This document shows positions 48,201 to 57,648 of a stretch of DNA of 64,000 nucleotides, piece by piece. Source of the stretch: Mermis nigrescens (taxonomy: Eukaryota > Nematoda > Enoplea > Mermithida > Mermithidae); NCBI GenBank assembly GCA_036768485.1, contig JAVLUZ010000142.1:7763775-7827774 (forward strand), given 5' to 3'. Under the pieces are notes generated by a model. The model was not told the origin of the DNA, made no database searches, and was given only the letters and a program-made list of their open reading frames with translations. Position 1 is the stretch's first letter; each line of letters starts with the position of its first letter. The position numbers and the translations under genes were made by a program.

Positions 48201-48286
48201 AGCGTCTTCTAAAACCTCATCAAAATTCGAATGAACGAATTGAAGGAATCCGACGCGTACATTGTGGAGAATATGATGTTCAATAA
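36063..48286 (+). CDS. two-pore-domain potassium channel K2P-1 (TWK-like)
   Basis: K2P subunits dimerise to form background K+ channels. Eight exons join in phase: 36063-36236, 39986-40093, 42514-42790, 44476-44639, 44794-45025, 45874-45939, 47263-47485, 48132-48286, about 466 codons. Order: acidic N-terminus (MDEDPEEEEN); M1 HIGLVLLLGAYTLCGAGIF; an extracellular cap loop; pore 1 TTVITTIGYGN; M2 IFCIVFALFGIPLLLVTVAD; a basic cytosolic loop (KQTRRRFLEYRLKEKR); M3 RLPWIMVMLVLVTYTGAGA; pore 2 FITMATVGFGDIVP; M4 IAYIVIGLALTTMCIDLAG; then EYVAKIHSFGRKI, typical of invertebrate TWK channels. GYG and GFG filters are intact. The 5' end may include an earlier exon. A poly(A) signal follows at 48470. 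Confidence 0.93.
36290..36660 (+). repeat. R7 repeat copy
   Basis: Shares ggtacagtagcgattttagtg, gttggtagtgtattttagctgatttctgg and hairpins gcgcgaagtgccg and ggcgcagcgccg with 22215-22935. Starts about 55 bp after the exon 1 donor. Confidence 0.7.
37415..37795 (-). repeat. R2 repeat copy
   Basis: Inverted copy: ends gaattcccgtactctgcatgtc, contains gacgcgtagtcacc, ttgactgtattttgtacaatttg and a half-decayed hairpin gcttcgcgcg at 37573. Confidence 0.75.
38331..39091. mobile_element. hAT-like non-autonomous element in K2P-1 intron 1
   Basis: Inverted ends TGGTGCCCAGAT (left) and ATCTGGGCACCCTA (right), flanked by near-identical octamers ACTATTGT (38323-38330) and GCTATTGT (39092-39099). Subterminal TCCTGATTTT repeats occur at both ends. 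The right end, read inward as TAGGGTGCCCAG, is hAT-like. No intact transposase. Confidence 0.78.
39986..40093 (+). CDS. K2P-1 exon 2 (M1)
   Basis: Acceptor ttttttccag|tat, donor gaacaa|gtaagc. 108 bp, phase 0 at both ends, same length as the K2P-2 counterpart. Confidence 0.93.
40094..42513 (+). other. K2P-1 intron 2, no feature recognised
   Basis: 2.4 kb of largely single-copy-looking AT-rich sequence. Short open frames on both strands are not convincing. Confidence 0.5.
42514..42790 (+). CDS. K2P-1 exon 3 (cap loop and pore 1)
   Basis: Acceptor ttgctttcag|gtt, donor accatag|gtagtg. 277 bp, ends one base into the Gly of GYG. Encodes LEKVLYRAYEDEFVNLDDIA and QMWTITQAIFFSTTVITTIG. Confidence 0.95.
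42818..43110 (+). repeat. R5 repeat copy with visible inverted ends
   Basis: Left ATGCACAGCATAGCCGGTC and right, read inward, ATGCACAGCATGGCTGATC. Lies 27 bp after the exon 3 donor; open frames reading into it are artefacts. Confidence 0.85.
43800..44130 (-). repeat. R2 repeat copy
   Basis: Inverted: ends gaattcccatattgtgcatgtc, contains ttttgaccatattttgtttcatttattcg and ctatttgctcgaaagtga. The hairpin is reduced to tggcgctgcc. Confidence 0.75.
44476..44639 (+). CDS. K2P-1 exon 4 (M2)
   Basis: Acceptor cgtttgttgag|gt (weak pyrimidine tract), donor aatggaag|gtaata. 164 bp. Completes GYG and encodes GRIFCIVFALFGIPLLLVTV. Confidence 0.95.
44794..45025 (+). CDS. K2P-1 exon 5 (cytosolic loop, M3, start of pore 2)
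   Basis: Acceptor tttttatattaag|ctc, donor actgttg|gtgcgt. Ends one base into the first Gly of GFG. Confidence 0.93.
45874..45939 (+). CDS. K2P-1 exon 6 (pore 2 exit, start of M4)
   Basis: Acceptor tttatctgcag|gt, donor gttatag|gtgaga. 66 bp encoding FGDIVPTQEVYMFFTIAYIV and I. Confidence 0.92.
   Translation, partial: VLATLCRRKKFTCFSLSLILL
46780..47235 (+). repeat. R7 repeat copy next to exon 7
   Basis: From tcatacatgggcaaggtagcgg to cccctatgtccatgtatga, aligning with both ends of 22215-22935 and internally deleted. Contains a decayed hairpin ggcgcgaaatgtcgg at 47042. Confidence 0.7.
47263..47485 (+). CDS. K2P-1 exon 7 (M4 and cytosolic tail)
   Basis: Acceptor agcatcgtcag|gt completes the split Gly of IVIG. 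Encodes LALTTMCIDLAGLEYVAKIH and SFGRKIDAAKGMVGGAVVSG. I end it at donor tatttac|gtaaac because this joins in phase to exon 8. If the intron is retained, the frame ends RKHNS and TAA at 47500-47502. Confidence 0.88.
48132..48286 (+). CDS. K2P-1 exon 8 (C-terminal tail)
   Basis: Acceptor ttatttttag|tt, two bases complete Leu, then LRRQGLGSLSYNVLTSPISP, EVERLLKPHQN and stop TAA 48284-48286. A different frame, 48231-48422, is also open and ends in a very basic Arg/Ser-rich stretch, so the true C-terminus could differ. Confidence 0.65.
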
Positions 48287-48469
48287 GCCCCTAGGCGCGC
48301 CTTCTGACCAAATGACCAGGCGTCGGCAACGTCGAGGAGGCAGATCTAGACGAGAGATGAAATATCGACTGTCTCGATCTCACAGCTATCCGAAAAGACC
48401 GCCATTCACGCAGGATGGATGAGCACGGTTATTGATTGCTCCATTCTTAGTCAAAGAATCTGATGTATG

Positions 48470-48475
48470 AATAAA
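48470..48475 (+). terminator. K2P-1 poly(A) signal AATAAA
   Basis: Canonical hexamer 184 bp after the exon 8 stop. Confidence 0.65.
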
Positions 48476-48829
48476 AGCAAAATGTTGATATGTGATGGCG
48501 ACACGAGAGCTTCACAATTATTCATGGTCTAAAGGATTTTCTGAACGTATCCATCTACGTTTAGCTTATTCTTGCGAAATTTTGATAGATAATCTCAATC
48601 ACTTCTGACGGTCAAAGAAAAACCTTAGATTAACTCAAGATCTTTTCGAGACTTGATGAAAAATTCAAAATGTTAAAAACTTCAATTTGCGAAATTTCTG
48701 CTTATTACTCCAGAAATGCTCATGGATATTGATAGCACCATTTTCACGTTAAAAAATGTATAAAAACGCTACTAATTTACGCGTTTCTGAAGAGAAAAAG
48801 AAATGCGGTTTGCTAAGAGCGTGGTGACC

Positions 48830-49044
48830 AGCGCTGCAGATCTGGTGGGTCAGCAGGTCTAAGGGGTCAGTTATTAAGTTGTTTTGACCAAAATGACCTC
48901 CAAAAATTAATATATAGCGTTAAAGCAATGTTTTCCCATCAATTTCTGGTTAATTTCAAGCATCAGGAAAATTCTTGATTTTCATCTATCTTTGACATAG
49001 CATTTCATCAGGAAGTTTCTCATTTTTCTTTTGGGAATCCTAAC
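48830..49044 (-). repeat. R5 repeat copy, inverted
   Basis: Contains ttttgaccaaaatgacctcc and ttttcatctatctttgacatagc, the reverse of R5 blocks. Directly abuts an R1 copy. Confidence 0.65.
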
Positions 49045-49284
49045 CACACCAAGTGGAGGTTGGGGGTATGCACCCGAGAAACGAAATACCCCCAGAAACC
49101 AAAATACTCCTCCCGAATTCAATTTTAAATTTTTTAGTTTTTCGCAATTTTTGATGCCATAGCACTCAATGAGAAACGTCGAAAAATGGTGTTTTTCGCC
49201 ATACCACCACTTTTAAGGCCATTTGTTGACCTTTGAAAAATCTTGCACCCGCCCCCCAGAATTTTCTCGCGCTGCCCACGTATG
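49045..49284 (-). repeat. R1 repeat copy
   Basis: Inverted, from cacaccaagtggaggttgg to gcgctgcccacgtatg. Confidence 0.85.
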
Positions 49285-50092
49285 TCCTAACCTCTTATGT
49301 GTATGTCAAGTTTACGAGTGATTCAAATATAGAACAAGCGTATTAATTTCAGTTGTATTATCATGAGAAAAGAAATTGAGTGCCAAAATTATTCGTTCTT
49401 ACGTTGTACGGGGATCATCCCCGAAGTGTGCATTAATGGAAGTTTGAACTAGATGTATTTTGGAACAAAGCTTTTAATGCACATGTACCCTCGACGGCTT
49501 CATTTCCAAGTTCTTTTCTCTTCTGCTAACCAGCGTAGACTAAATTCTGCAAATACATGATTGGCGCACAACACATGCGGAGGGGGGGGGTCAGCCTAAT
49601 GGAAGAAAAGCTGTAAAATATTATCCAGTCAAAAGACCCTGAACATTAGTGTAAGCAAAAACAAAACAAAAACTGTATCATTCGCAGTTTCCTGATTAAT
49701 CTTAGCTTAGATTTTTGTCCACTTTTGATCTTAACTTTGCCCTTGTCTTTCTAAAGAGCTTTGAACCGAATTGGCGGATCCGCGATTTTTCTTAAAAGGG
49801 GCGTAGCCCCGAATTTCCCTGATTGTATCAGAAATTTACAAAAAAATCCTTTGTTATGCTTAAAGTAGCGGTTTTTGCCGTCTTTTGATATACAGAATCA
49901 TTTGTAATCCGAAAAAAGGTTTTCGTAAATTTTCTGTGAAAAACGCGCAAAATTAGTGCCAAAATCGGCACGATGCATGGCAAAAATACTCGATAACTCA
50001 TTATAAAAATGTATAATTTCAAAGAACTACTCGGCGCGATCGCGATACAAAAATGGCCAAAAATCATAAAAAAATACAAATTATTTTGTGCA
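49285..50092. other. intergenic, no gene recognised
   Basis: Short palindrome CGGGGATCATCCCCG at about 49409. Otherwise nothing recognised. Confidence 0.4.
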
Positions 50093-50157
50093 GCGCCCAA
50101 CTATATTTTGACGACAGGATGGGCGGCCGCCCCTATCGTCAATGAATAGTTGGGCGC
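50093..50157. repeat. 65-bp near-perfect palindrome
   Basis: GCGCCCAACTAT at the left pairs with ATAGTTGGGCGC at the right. The stem continues through TTGACGACAGG/CCTATCGTCAA to a GC-rich centre GGGCGGCCGCCC. Confidence 0.85.
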
Positions 50158-50839
50158 AACCAGAATATATATGTATTTTTTGATGAGCTTAGCCATTTTT
50201 ATGACAATTTTCGATTACTCATTTATGACATTTAATGACTTTCACGGCGCTAAGTTTTATTTCACGTCAGAAGAATAGTTTACGTACAGATAAGGATTTT
50301 TCAGTTCATACAATGATTTATTGAGCATTTTTTCGGTGCGTTGTGCCGCTTCTTACACTGATTTTGTGCGTGTTCCATAGAAAGCTTTCGGAAATTTCTA
50401 ACATTTTTTGTATCAAATTGGTTCTGTCTCTCAAAAGACGGCAAAAAACCGCTGGCATAATGGACGAATTTTTCGTACAATGTTAGACATTTTAGGAAAA
50501 TTTGGGGTTTTACCCTGTCAGAAGAACCTGCTGGATCTGCCACTGAATCTGCCCTTGGTAGTTCATGGAAAGTTGAATACGTCCGTTGGCGCTGACTGAC
50601 GTAACATTAGTTCCATGTCAAAATTTCTTGAGTAGATGACAAAAAATAAGGAAAAACTAAGGATTATTCGATAATCCGGATTGGGAGATAGGATAGGCTA
50701 CACATTGACACTGCTTCACTGCATACGAGTAAATATGTGTCTTGTAAAAGAGTATTGAATTTAGTGCAATTCCTAACAATTTTAGAGGTATTATTTTGAT
50801 TTATTTTCAGGAACGTAGCCGGCCGTCCTATTTCGGAGG
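50158..50839. other. intergenic, no gene recognised
   Basis: Only short unsupported open frames. Confidence 0.4.
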
Positions 50840-50965
50840 AACCGCAACCAATTTTTGGGGGACTAAGCCCAAAAAGGCCAAAAATAGCACAAAATAACAT
50901 TTAAAAGTCCTATTTTTATGAATTTTGGGGGGTCCGAACCGCCCTATTCCCCCAGAGATACGTGC
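50840..50965 (-). repeat. R6 repeat copy
   Basis: Reverse complement of 6996-7130 (gactaagcccaaaaaggcc, aaaatagcacaaaataac, gggtccgaaccgccc). Confidence 0.65.
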
Positions 50966-51122
50966 TTTTTTATTTTAAGCCAACAAATACTCATATATTC
51001 TCGAGGGCTACTGGAACGAAAGCATAGTCGAAGGAAAGCACTGATCGCTTGACCACTCCTTTCAATCAACCTTTTTCGGTCATTGCGCAGATGACTTACG
51101 TTGCGTGGATCAAAGGTTATAT

Positions 51123-51420
51123 GCACACGTAGACAGCACTAAAATTCGGGGGAGGGGGTGCAAGATTTTTCTGTGCGTCAAAGAATGGCCTTAAAAATGG
51201 TGGTATGGCGAAAAACACCATTTTCCAACGTTCCCTCATCGAAGCACTATCCATTGGTATCAAAAAATTGCGAAAAAAACACAAAAATTTCAAAAATTGA
51301 ATTCTGGGGGTTTTTTGATTCATTGGGGGAGGGTATTTTGGTTTCTCGGGGGGGGGGGGTTGCATACCCCCCAAACCCCCCACGCGCTGGTGTGTTTATA
51401 TATATATATATATATATATG
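51123..51420 (+). repeat. R1 repeat copy followed by a short (TA)n
   Basis: R1 at 51123-51395 (gcacacgtagacagcac to ccacgcgctggtgtg), then about 24 bp of TA repeat at 51397-51420. Confidence 0.85.
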
Positions 51421-52131
51421 TACGCTAGCAAACTATAAAAATATAATCATTATTTAAAAATATTTCTGGAGTCAGATTTTAGTAAACTAATATGTAGCAT
51501 TAGGAAAAGGAGTCTAGATAATGTCAGATTTATTCAAACTGTTCTGATAGCTTTTTAATTTTGTAAAAAGCGCGCCTTCAGCAACTTTAGTGTAACCGAA
51601 TCTTCAATGTGTAGGTAGGTTTTTGAACTCTACAACGCCTGTTCCTTCAAAGTTTCAATTGCGATTCGCTTTTTAATACAAAAGCTTTTAATGTGCCATA
51701 ATATTCATAATAATAGAATTATACTCTATCTTTTCGGCACATTAAACATATTTGAGACAGATTTAGCGGCCATACTTTGATGACTTTTGTTCAGAAATGT
51801 TGTCAATGCAGCTGTCGCGAGAAGTGGAGTAACTGAAGCTGAGGCTCACTAGCATACACGACATTGAAACAGAGGTACTTTGCTCTGAAGACTAATTCAC
51901 TTCGAGCGACGCAATACATGTGTAGTAACTCACTTTTCAGTAGCATACGCAAGTAATATCGTGATTTATGCTAAAAACTTTTCGCCAACTCAGTTATTAA
52001 GTTATATTAAGTTTGTTATGATCTCGCAATGTTCTCGGTGATCAATTGAAATGTTTGCGGGAAAGCTAATAGATCAAGTGAGCAGAATTAAGAAAATCGT
52101 CAGAGGATGAACGCGGTTCTACTCACTAGAC
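51421..52131. other. intergenic region upstream of K2P-2
   Basis: No repeat or gene recognised; would contain the K2P-2 promoter if that gene has its own. Confidence 0.35.
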
Positions 52132-52287
52132 GTCGATGGACCGAAAGTTGTTCCCATAGGAAGCGGATTTGACGGGTTCCCAGGATGATGGCACTTCCGC
52201 TCTAGAAGAAGAGGAAGAAAGATGAAGAAGGCTCAAGTATTGAGGGAAAGGAAATCAAAGAAAGTTGTGGGAGCCAGAAGCGTGAGG
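52132..52287 (+). pseudogene. K2P-2 N-terminal exon-like segment with frame breaks
   Basis: Similar to the end of K2P-1 exon 1, but only across three frames: GPKVVPIGSGFDG in one, DDGTSALEEEEE in the next, then SSIEGKEIKESCGS in a third, matching KVIPMEKELSG and SIGEEVKESCAS of K2P-1. Each change corresponds to one extra base (near 52183, 52218 and in the GGG at 52286-52288). Removing the last would also create a perfect donor. It is either a decaying exon, sequencing error, or a differently used exon. Confidence 0.5.
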
Positions 52288-52727
52288 GTAAATTTCATTT
52301 TTTGTCTTCAAGTTTCGCTTAATTTTTGGGTAACATGGTAGTCTATGTGAAGCCTGTCTGCTTTAATATTTATATACAATCATAAGTGCCTGCTTCACAG
52401 CTTAACTGAAAGAACAGGCCTGAATGACGGTCAAAGCATAAGCTGCACTTTGTTTCGAATATTATGCGCCTCTCTGGGCCTTGATTGCACTGAAACGGAC
52501 ATGTGAGCACGTGACAAGTCTTGTCATGACAAGTAGGTACAAACTAGGGTTCCCTTGCATTGGCTTACCTGCTAAAACTATTAATTTCTGATAATTTATC
52601 GTCAAAATCAAACACTTGTCCGACAGTCGATCATTTCGTAGTATTATGAGCGAGCGTTCGCGATGCGATAAGTTGCATTGCGTCAGAGTGTAACCTACCA
52701 AGATTTATTCAAGCAACTTTCCTCATC

Positions 52728-53045
52728 TTGCTAGATGGAAATCAAAACTACTTGAGTATGTTTAGTGTAAATTCATCCGACAATAAACTGACAGATTGCG
52801 ATTATAGCATTGATCTTATATATAATTATCGTAACCCTCGGCTTAATGTCGATGAAAGTTTTAGAATTTATGCACGAAGTTATGAAACAGACTATAAGTA
52901 TTTGATTACGACTTTTGAAAATTTTATCGCTGAAAAAACGGCAGGAATAAATAGATCATTTTTATCATTAATTGACATAAAACGAAATCTGCGAGTTGCA
53001 AGAAACATTTTTTTACATGAAGTAATTCGATATCATCAATGTTGA
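52728..53045 (+). CDS. uncharacterised 105-codon open frame
   Basis: Lies between the N-terminal segment and M1 exon of K2P-2. The translation (for example NVDESFRIYARSYETDYKYL and FENFIAEKTAGINRSF) has balanced composition unlike the repeat-derived frames. The ORF start is TTG at 52728; the first ATG in frame is at 52755. I recognise no domain. Confidence 0.25.
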   Translation: MLDGNQNYLSMFSVNSSDNKLTDCDYSIDLIYNYRNPRLNVDESFRIYARSYETDYKYLITTFENFIAEKTAGINRSFLSLIDIKRNLRVARNIFLHEVIRYHQC

Positions 53046-53413
53046 TTTCTTTTGTATCCAAAATTTATACCTACATTTTCTAACAAAATAAAACAAAATA
53101 ACACTAGTCAAGGCAAATGATTAGACTAATTTTGACTTGTCGAAATTTCAATTTATTATTCGTCATCTGATAGGACGGCTTTTCAAAATGCTAGTAAAAT
53201 TTACTTGTAAAAACAAATTTTTTTGTCAGTTTAGAGTAGTGCCGTCAAGAACTTGTCGGGCAAGGACTTTTCTGACTTGCCAAATTTCGATGGAATCGGG
53301 CCCTTAGGGTTTTCAGCTATCGACAAGGAAAAGTAATTTGGGCAAGTAAAGTTAGCACACATTAACTAGGAACAGACTGTTAAGCCGATCGAATCTTTTC
53401 CTGATCGTGCCCT

Positions 53414-53599
53414 GGGCCCGGTTTTAATATATTCAGGCTTAAGCCAGGCTTAAATCTGACTCCAATGTTTAAACACACGTGGCCAAGTTTAAGCCTGGCT
53501 TGTGCTAGGCTTAAGCTAGGCTTAAAATTGGCCACGTATGTTTAAACATTGAAGTCGAGCTCAAGCCTGGCTTAAGCCTGAACTATTGAAACCGGGCCC
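53414..53599. mobile_element. hairpin MITE with GGGCCCGGTTT ends
   Basis: Two arms of about 85 bp are roughly 90 percent inverted-identical: GGGCCCGGTTTTAATATATT at the left and, read inward, GGGCCCGGTTTCAATAGTTC at the right, continuing through CAGGCTTAAGCCAGGCTT and ATGTTTAAACAYACGTGGCC. Such ends are known from PIF/Harbinger or ISL2EU-type MITEs. Target duplication unclear. In K2P-2 intron 1. Confidence 0.85.
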
Positions 53600-54327
53600 T
53601 ATTTTCTTAAGTTTCGGTCTGCGACATAGTCGATTTGTCAGAGTTTTTCGGGTATTTCGGCGATCAAGAAATGAGCGATATCGCCGATTTCTACTTTTGA
53701 AACTGACTTAACATTTCAGATTGTCGAGCATGTATATTGCGCTGACTTCTGATTTTAAGCTTACAAGCGATAGTTCTGCTCAGAAAAGAATGAAATCGGA
53801 ACCAGGAGGAAATTATGTATTATTTTGTCATGAAAACTTTATTTTATCTAAAAGCAAATCTTCTCACAATGACCTTTTTAAATTCTTTATTGTTACTATT
53901 TCTGATTGATTTTTATCCGGTCCACTTATAAGACGATACCCTGTGATTGTAGAGACAGCTTGGACTAAAGAAAGACAGATGAAATAAAAACTCATTGTCG
54001 ACCTATCTTAGGACATTCTGCATTTTTTGTAATCACGCCATGGGAAATTACTGCAGCTTAATTTAAAACTGATGGGTTTGGAATACATGCTGTGGATTTC
54101 ACTTTGTCACTGGATCTTCGAAATGTTTCAATTTTAGATTTCGCAAACGATTTTTAAATTATTTCCGTTAGACGCTTTTCGAAACTGCTTCAATATTTCA
54201 GTATGACAATAACAGGCAAACATTACCTTTCCGAACTTCTTCGACGGTTTAATTCTAAGAATTGCGTATTGATCTGCGACTCTTCATATCTAAATAGAGA
54301 TCTTTTCAACGATTGCCGCTTTTGCAG

Positions 54328-54435
54328 ATTGCTAAAATGATTTTGCCCCATATTGGACTCGTCCTATTGTCCAGTTTGTACACCTTCTGCGGAGCTGGTG
54401 TATTTCATGCAGTTGAACTGCCGCATGAAATCCAA
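54328..54435 (+). CDS. K2P-2 exon 2 (M1)
   Basis: Acceptor gccgcttttgcag|att, donor atccaa|gttaga (a weak donor). Phase 0 at both ends. Confidence 0.9.
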
Positions 54436-57400
54436 GTTAGAACGTTTATTAACAACGAGATAGCGGTTGCAACCTAACACGGGCAGCGACCAAATTCTGG
54501 GAGTCTGAGAGGGAAATTGCAAAAATGCACCAAAAATTCAATTCCGGGGGTCTTCCGTAATTTGTGGTATATTTTGAATTAAAGGGTTCTAAACCCCACG
54601 CCCATACGTGGTTTCGTTTGTCGATGGACTATCATCACGAATATTTTGATTTTAAATAACTCGTTTCAATATACTTGCAGTACAATTTACGTAGGTATTT
54701 TTTCATTCCTTTATTCATATAAGAGATAACTATCCGATAATTTTTTATTGGATATGCCTATGAGTTTTGTGATTGCCATTCTACTTGTGTCAAAAACTTA
54801 GTGTTGAAGAATAAATTAGTAATAAATAAATTAATCTTATGTTTCTTAGTTTTTTATATTTTCATCTTATTTTTTATTCTTCCCTCGTCAGAATATAGAA
54901 CAATATTGCGGTATGGTCGGCTTAAAGGCTTACTTCGCAGCTCGAGGGTAATTAAAAAGCGATTGGCGTCAATTTTCATCAATTTCTACTTTAGTTCGCC
55001 CTATTTTCCTGGAAAAGCTTCCCTTTTAGCCTTTTAGGGTGTCTAAACTCCCAAATTCTCCACCGTGCATATTTCCTTGCACAGACTGCTTTGTTTTCCT
55101 CGAAGCATTTACATTACTTAAAAGGTTTAAAAAGAGAAACGCTTCTTCTTGAATTGATATATTACTACCAGAAAAAAACAGCTTGAACTTCATTAAACCC
55201 AAAATGTTCTGAATAATGGTTCAAAAACGTCATTACGTTAGTAATATTTTTGAGTATATTGATAAAATCACCCAGTTGCAATTTAAAACTTGATAACTTA
55301 TTCTAGAAATATTTCCGCCGACTCGTTTTATATTTTTTGTTTTGAATATGAAAACTTTGTTTCGATCCTTTCGTGTTGCTCATTCAACGCGTGATTGTAG
55401 TAATGAGAGTTTGTGCGGTCGAATTCCATACGTGTCTCTGACTTTGATCGTAAAAATAAAAATTCAGGTACAGTGCTGGGCAGACATGCACGTGAAGGGG
55501 AGGCCAAGAATGGCGAAATAGGAAAAAAGTAAGGAGGCACAAATGACGGCCAAAGATAGGATTAAAAATTTTTTGCGAAAGTTGCTTGAAATTGAACAAA
55601 AACTGTGGATTAACACAATATTCACACTAACTTTTTTCAGCATTTATCCACTTTTTAAGACCATTTAGGCTCAAGAAAGCTATCTGACTGACTCCCTTAA
55701 ACCAGCCAATGGCGCCGAGGTATTAATTGCACAATATTCAAAACTAGTAACTGTAACTTGTGATTCACTGTATGAGCCTTATTAATATTCAAAACTAGTA
55801 ACTGTAAGTTGTGATTGACTGTATGAGCCTTGTTTGTAAATCATCAGCTTGTGCTGAATAGCGCTGAATATTGTTTGTGCGCGTTTAGTCCTTGAGAGAA
55901 ATAGCGCCTCTGCTACGTTGCCTAAATTCAATTGCGCTTAAAGTTAATAATCCGCAAGATTTGTCCTTTTTACTTCAAATGGATCACTTCCATTTAGATA
56001 ATACTCTGTGTTTTTCTACTGTAGGCCGCAGAATATACTTTGATTTTTGCACTGTTAAGAGGAAGTCTAATTTTTTAGCATGGATGCATACATAGGTGAC
56101 TTTTTCATAGTCCCATCTTTTGTATCTTTAGTAATGCGTGTTTCCAAGTAAATTCGTCCTTTTTTCGAGCATTTTTCATTTTTCCTTGCTATTATCATAA
56201 TGAGTCGCAGAAATTTTTTCGAAACAGAGCAGGACAGAATCATTACAAAACATTTTGCTGATGAAAGAAAAGCTGGTCGAAACGCTATGGAACACTTCAG
56301 TAGAAACCAACTTCGCAGAAGCTGAATGGAAGCTCATGGCTGCCGTAGAATTAAAGGCTTTGGAGCGAGTTATGTATCGAGCTTACAAGAGTGATTACGT
56401 TAACTTAGATGATGTTTTAGCGAATGTCAACGGCTCAAGCAAACGGCAGATGTGGACCATTCCACAATCAATATTTTTCAGTACGACTGTCATAAGCACG
56501 ATAGGTAATTTCCAGAATCATTTTACTCTGGCACGCCATACGACTCCGCAAATTCAAACTCCATAATTAGGTACAAACTGATGATTAAGCAGTACATCAA
56601 GCAGCACAAATGTCCAAAGCACATTATTTATCACTGTTAGCTCATGGGCTGATCTAAGGGTTTGGGGTGGGTTGCGGCCGCCTCCATAGACCCAAAATAA
56701 TTGGCGACATAAAGAATGGATATGTAATTTGCAATGATTTTTGGCCGTCAGTGATAATCGTTTCTCAAATTTTTTCGGCGCTTCGCGCCGGATAATACCT
56801 ACTAATGACATTTTACTTTCTTGACGGTCCGAAACCATATTTTTACTCCGTGAATAGGTTTTGAGACGATTTAAAAAACAGAAACAGCTTTTTCAGCTTA
56901 TTTTTCTTCTATTTTCAACCATAACTTTTAAAACTTTTCGACTTTCTGCGTCAAATGATATAAATACTGGAGTTCGAGCAGTAATTCAAGCTTCTATAGG
57001 TTCTCACACTTTAAATTCACCAATTTTCCTGCGTTTGATACCAGAATTTCGCTAAAATCAAAAAATCTAATAACTTTTTTCGAACGAAATTGTCGAAAAT
57101 TATTTAATTTTTCGATTTTAACTTATAGTTTACAGAGCAACCGAAAAAACTCTAGTCGCACGCGAGCGATAAATTTCTGGACATGTTTTCGGTGGTTTTT
57201 GGAGAAGTTGGGGTTCAGATCATACGAGTTCGTTGTTTTGGGCTTTGTGTCTAATGCTATAGGAAGACTTGGAATGTTTGTGCACTTTCGGTTCAGGATC
57301 ACTATCGTCTGTTTATTGTGCATGTTTTTTAATATTTTGAATAAAATGAAGCTGAATCGCAAGTGGTAATTTAATTAAAAAATGAGTCACTTATACATAT

Positions 57401-57648
57401 ATCATAGGCACAATGGCACCTAATAAAATACGATTACGTTACACTTAAGGAAAAATAAGGTGTTTGAAATCTTTCTTATGTCAGGATATGGTAATATGGT
57501 GCCGCAAACAACTTCGGGTCGCATATTTTGCATTGGATTTGGACTTTTCGGCATACCGCTGCTACTGGTGACGATTGCCGATATTGGAAAATTTTTGTCG
57601 GACTTAATGAAATATTTATATCGCACTTACCGTATCTGCAGACGAAGA
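54328..57648 (+). CDS. two-pore-domain potassium channel K2P-2, partial tandem paralogue
   Basis: Three clean exons (54328-54435, 56228-56504, 57485-57648) match K2P-1 exons 2-4 exactly in length (108, 277, 164 bp) and phase. M1 HIGLVLLSSLYTFCGAGVF, cap loop ALERVMYRAYKSDYVNLDDV, pore 1 TTVISTIGYGNMVP and M2 IFCIGFGLFGIPLLLVTIAD are intact, followed by LMKYLYRTYRICRRR. The exon for the N-terminus is disrupted (52132-52287). I found no exon for the loop, M3, pore 2 or M4 in the remaining 6.3 kb. Either they lie beyond the window or the gene is a partial duplicate. Confidence 0.9.
55485..55720 (+). repeat. R5 repeat copy
   Basis: Starts acatgcacgtgaaggggagg, contains caaatgacggccaaagatagg and ctttttaagaccatttaggctcaagaaagc. 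Confidence 0.7.
56024..56191 (+). repeat. solo R8 arm
   Basis: GGCCGCAGAATATACTTTG to tttttccttgct, same arm type and orientation as 31798-32024. Ends 36 bp before K2P-2 exon 3. Confidence 0.7.
56228..56504 (+). CDS. K2P-2 exon 3 (cap loop and pore 1)
   Basis: Acceptor tttcgaaacag|agc, donor acgatag|gtaatt. Ends one base into Gly of GYG. Confidence 0.9.
56505..57484 (+). other. K2P-2 intron with a lone hairpin core
   Basis: Contains the perfect reverse hairpin GGCGCTTCGCGCC at 56777-56789. No other feature recognised. Confidence 0.5.
57485..57648 (+). CDS. K2P-2 exon 4 (M2)
   Basis: Acceptor tcttatgtcag|ga completes GYG; donor cgaaga|gtaagg. Phase 0 at the end, like K2P-1. Confidence 0.93.

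Larger units (their letters stand above)
54436..56227 (+). other. K2P-2 intron between M1 and cap exons
   Basis: Holds an R5 copy at 55485-55720, a direct duplication of about 45 bp (ttcaaaactagtaactgtaa at 55738 and 55789) and a solo R8 arm at 56024-56191. Confidence 0.6.
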
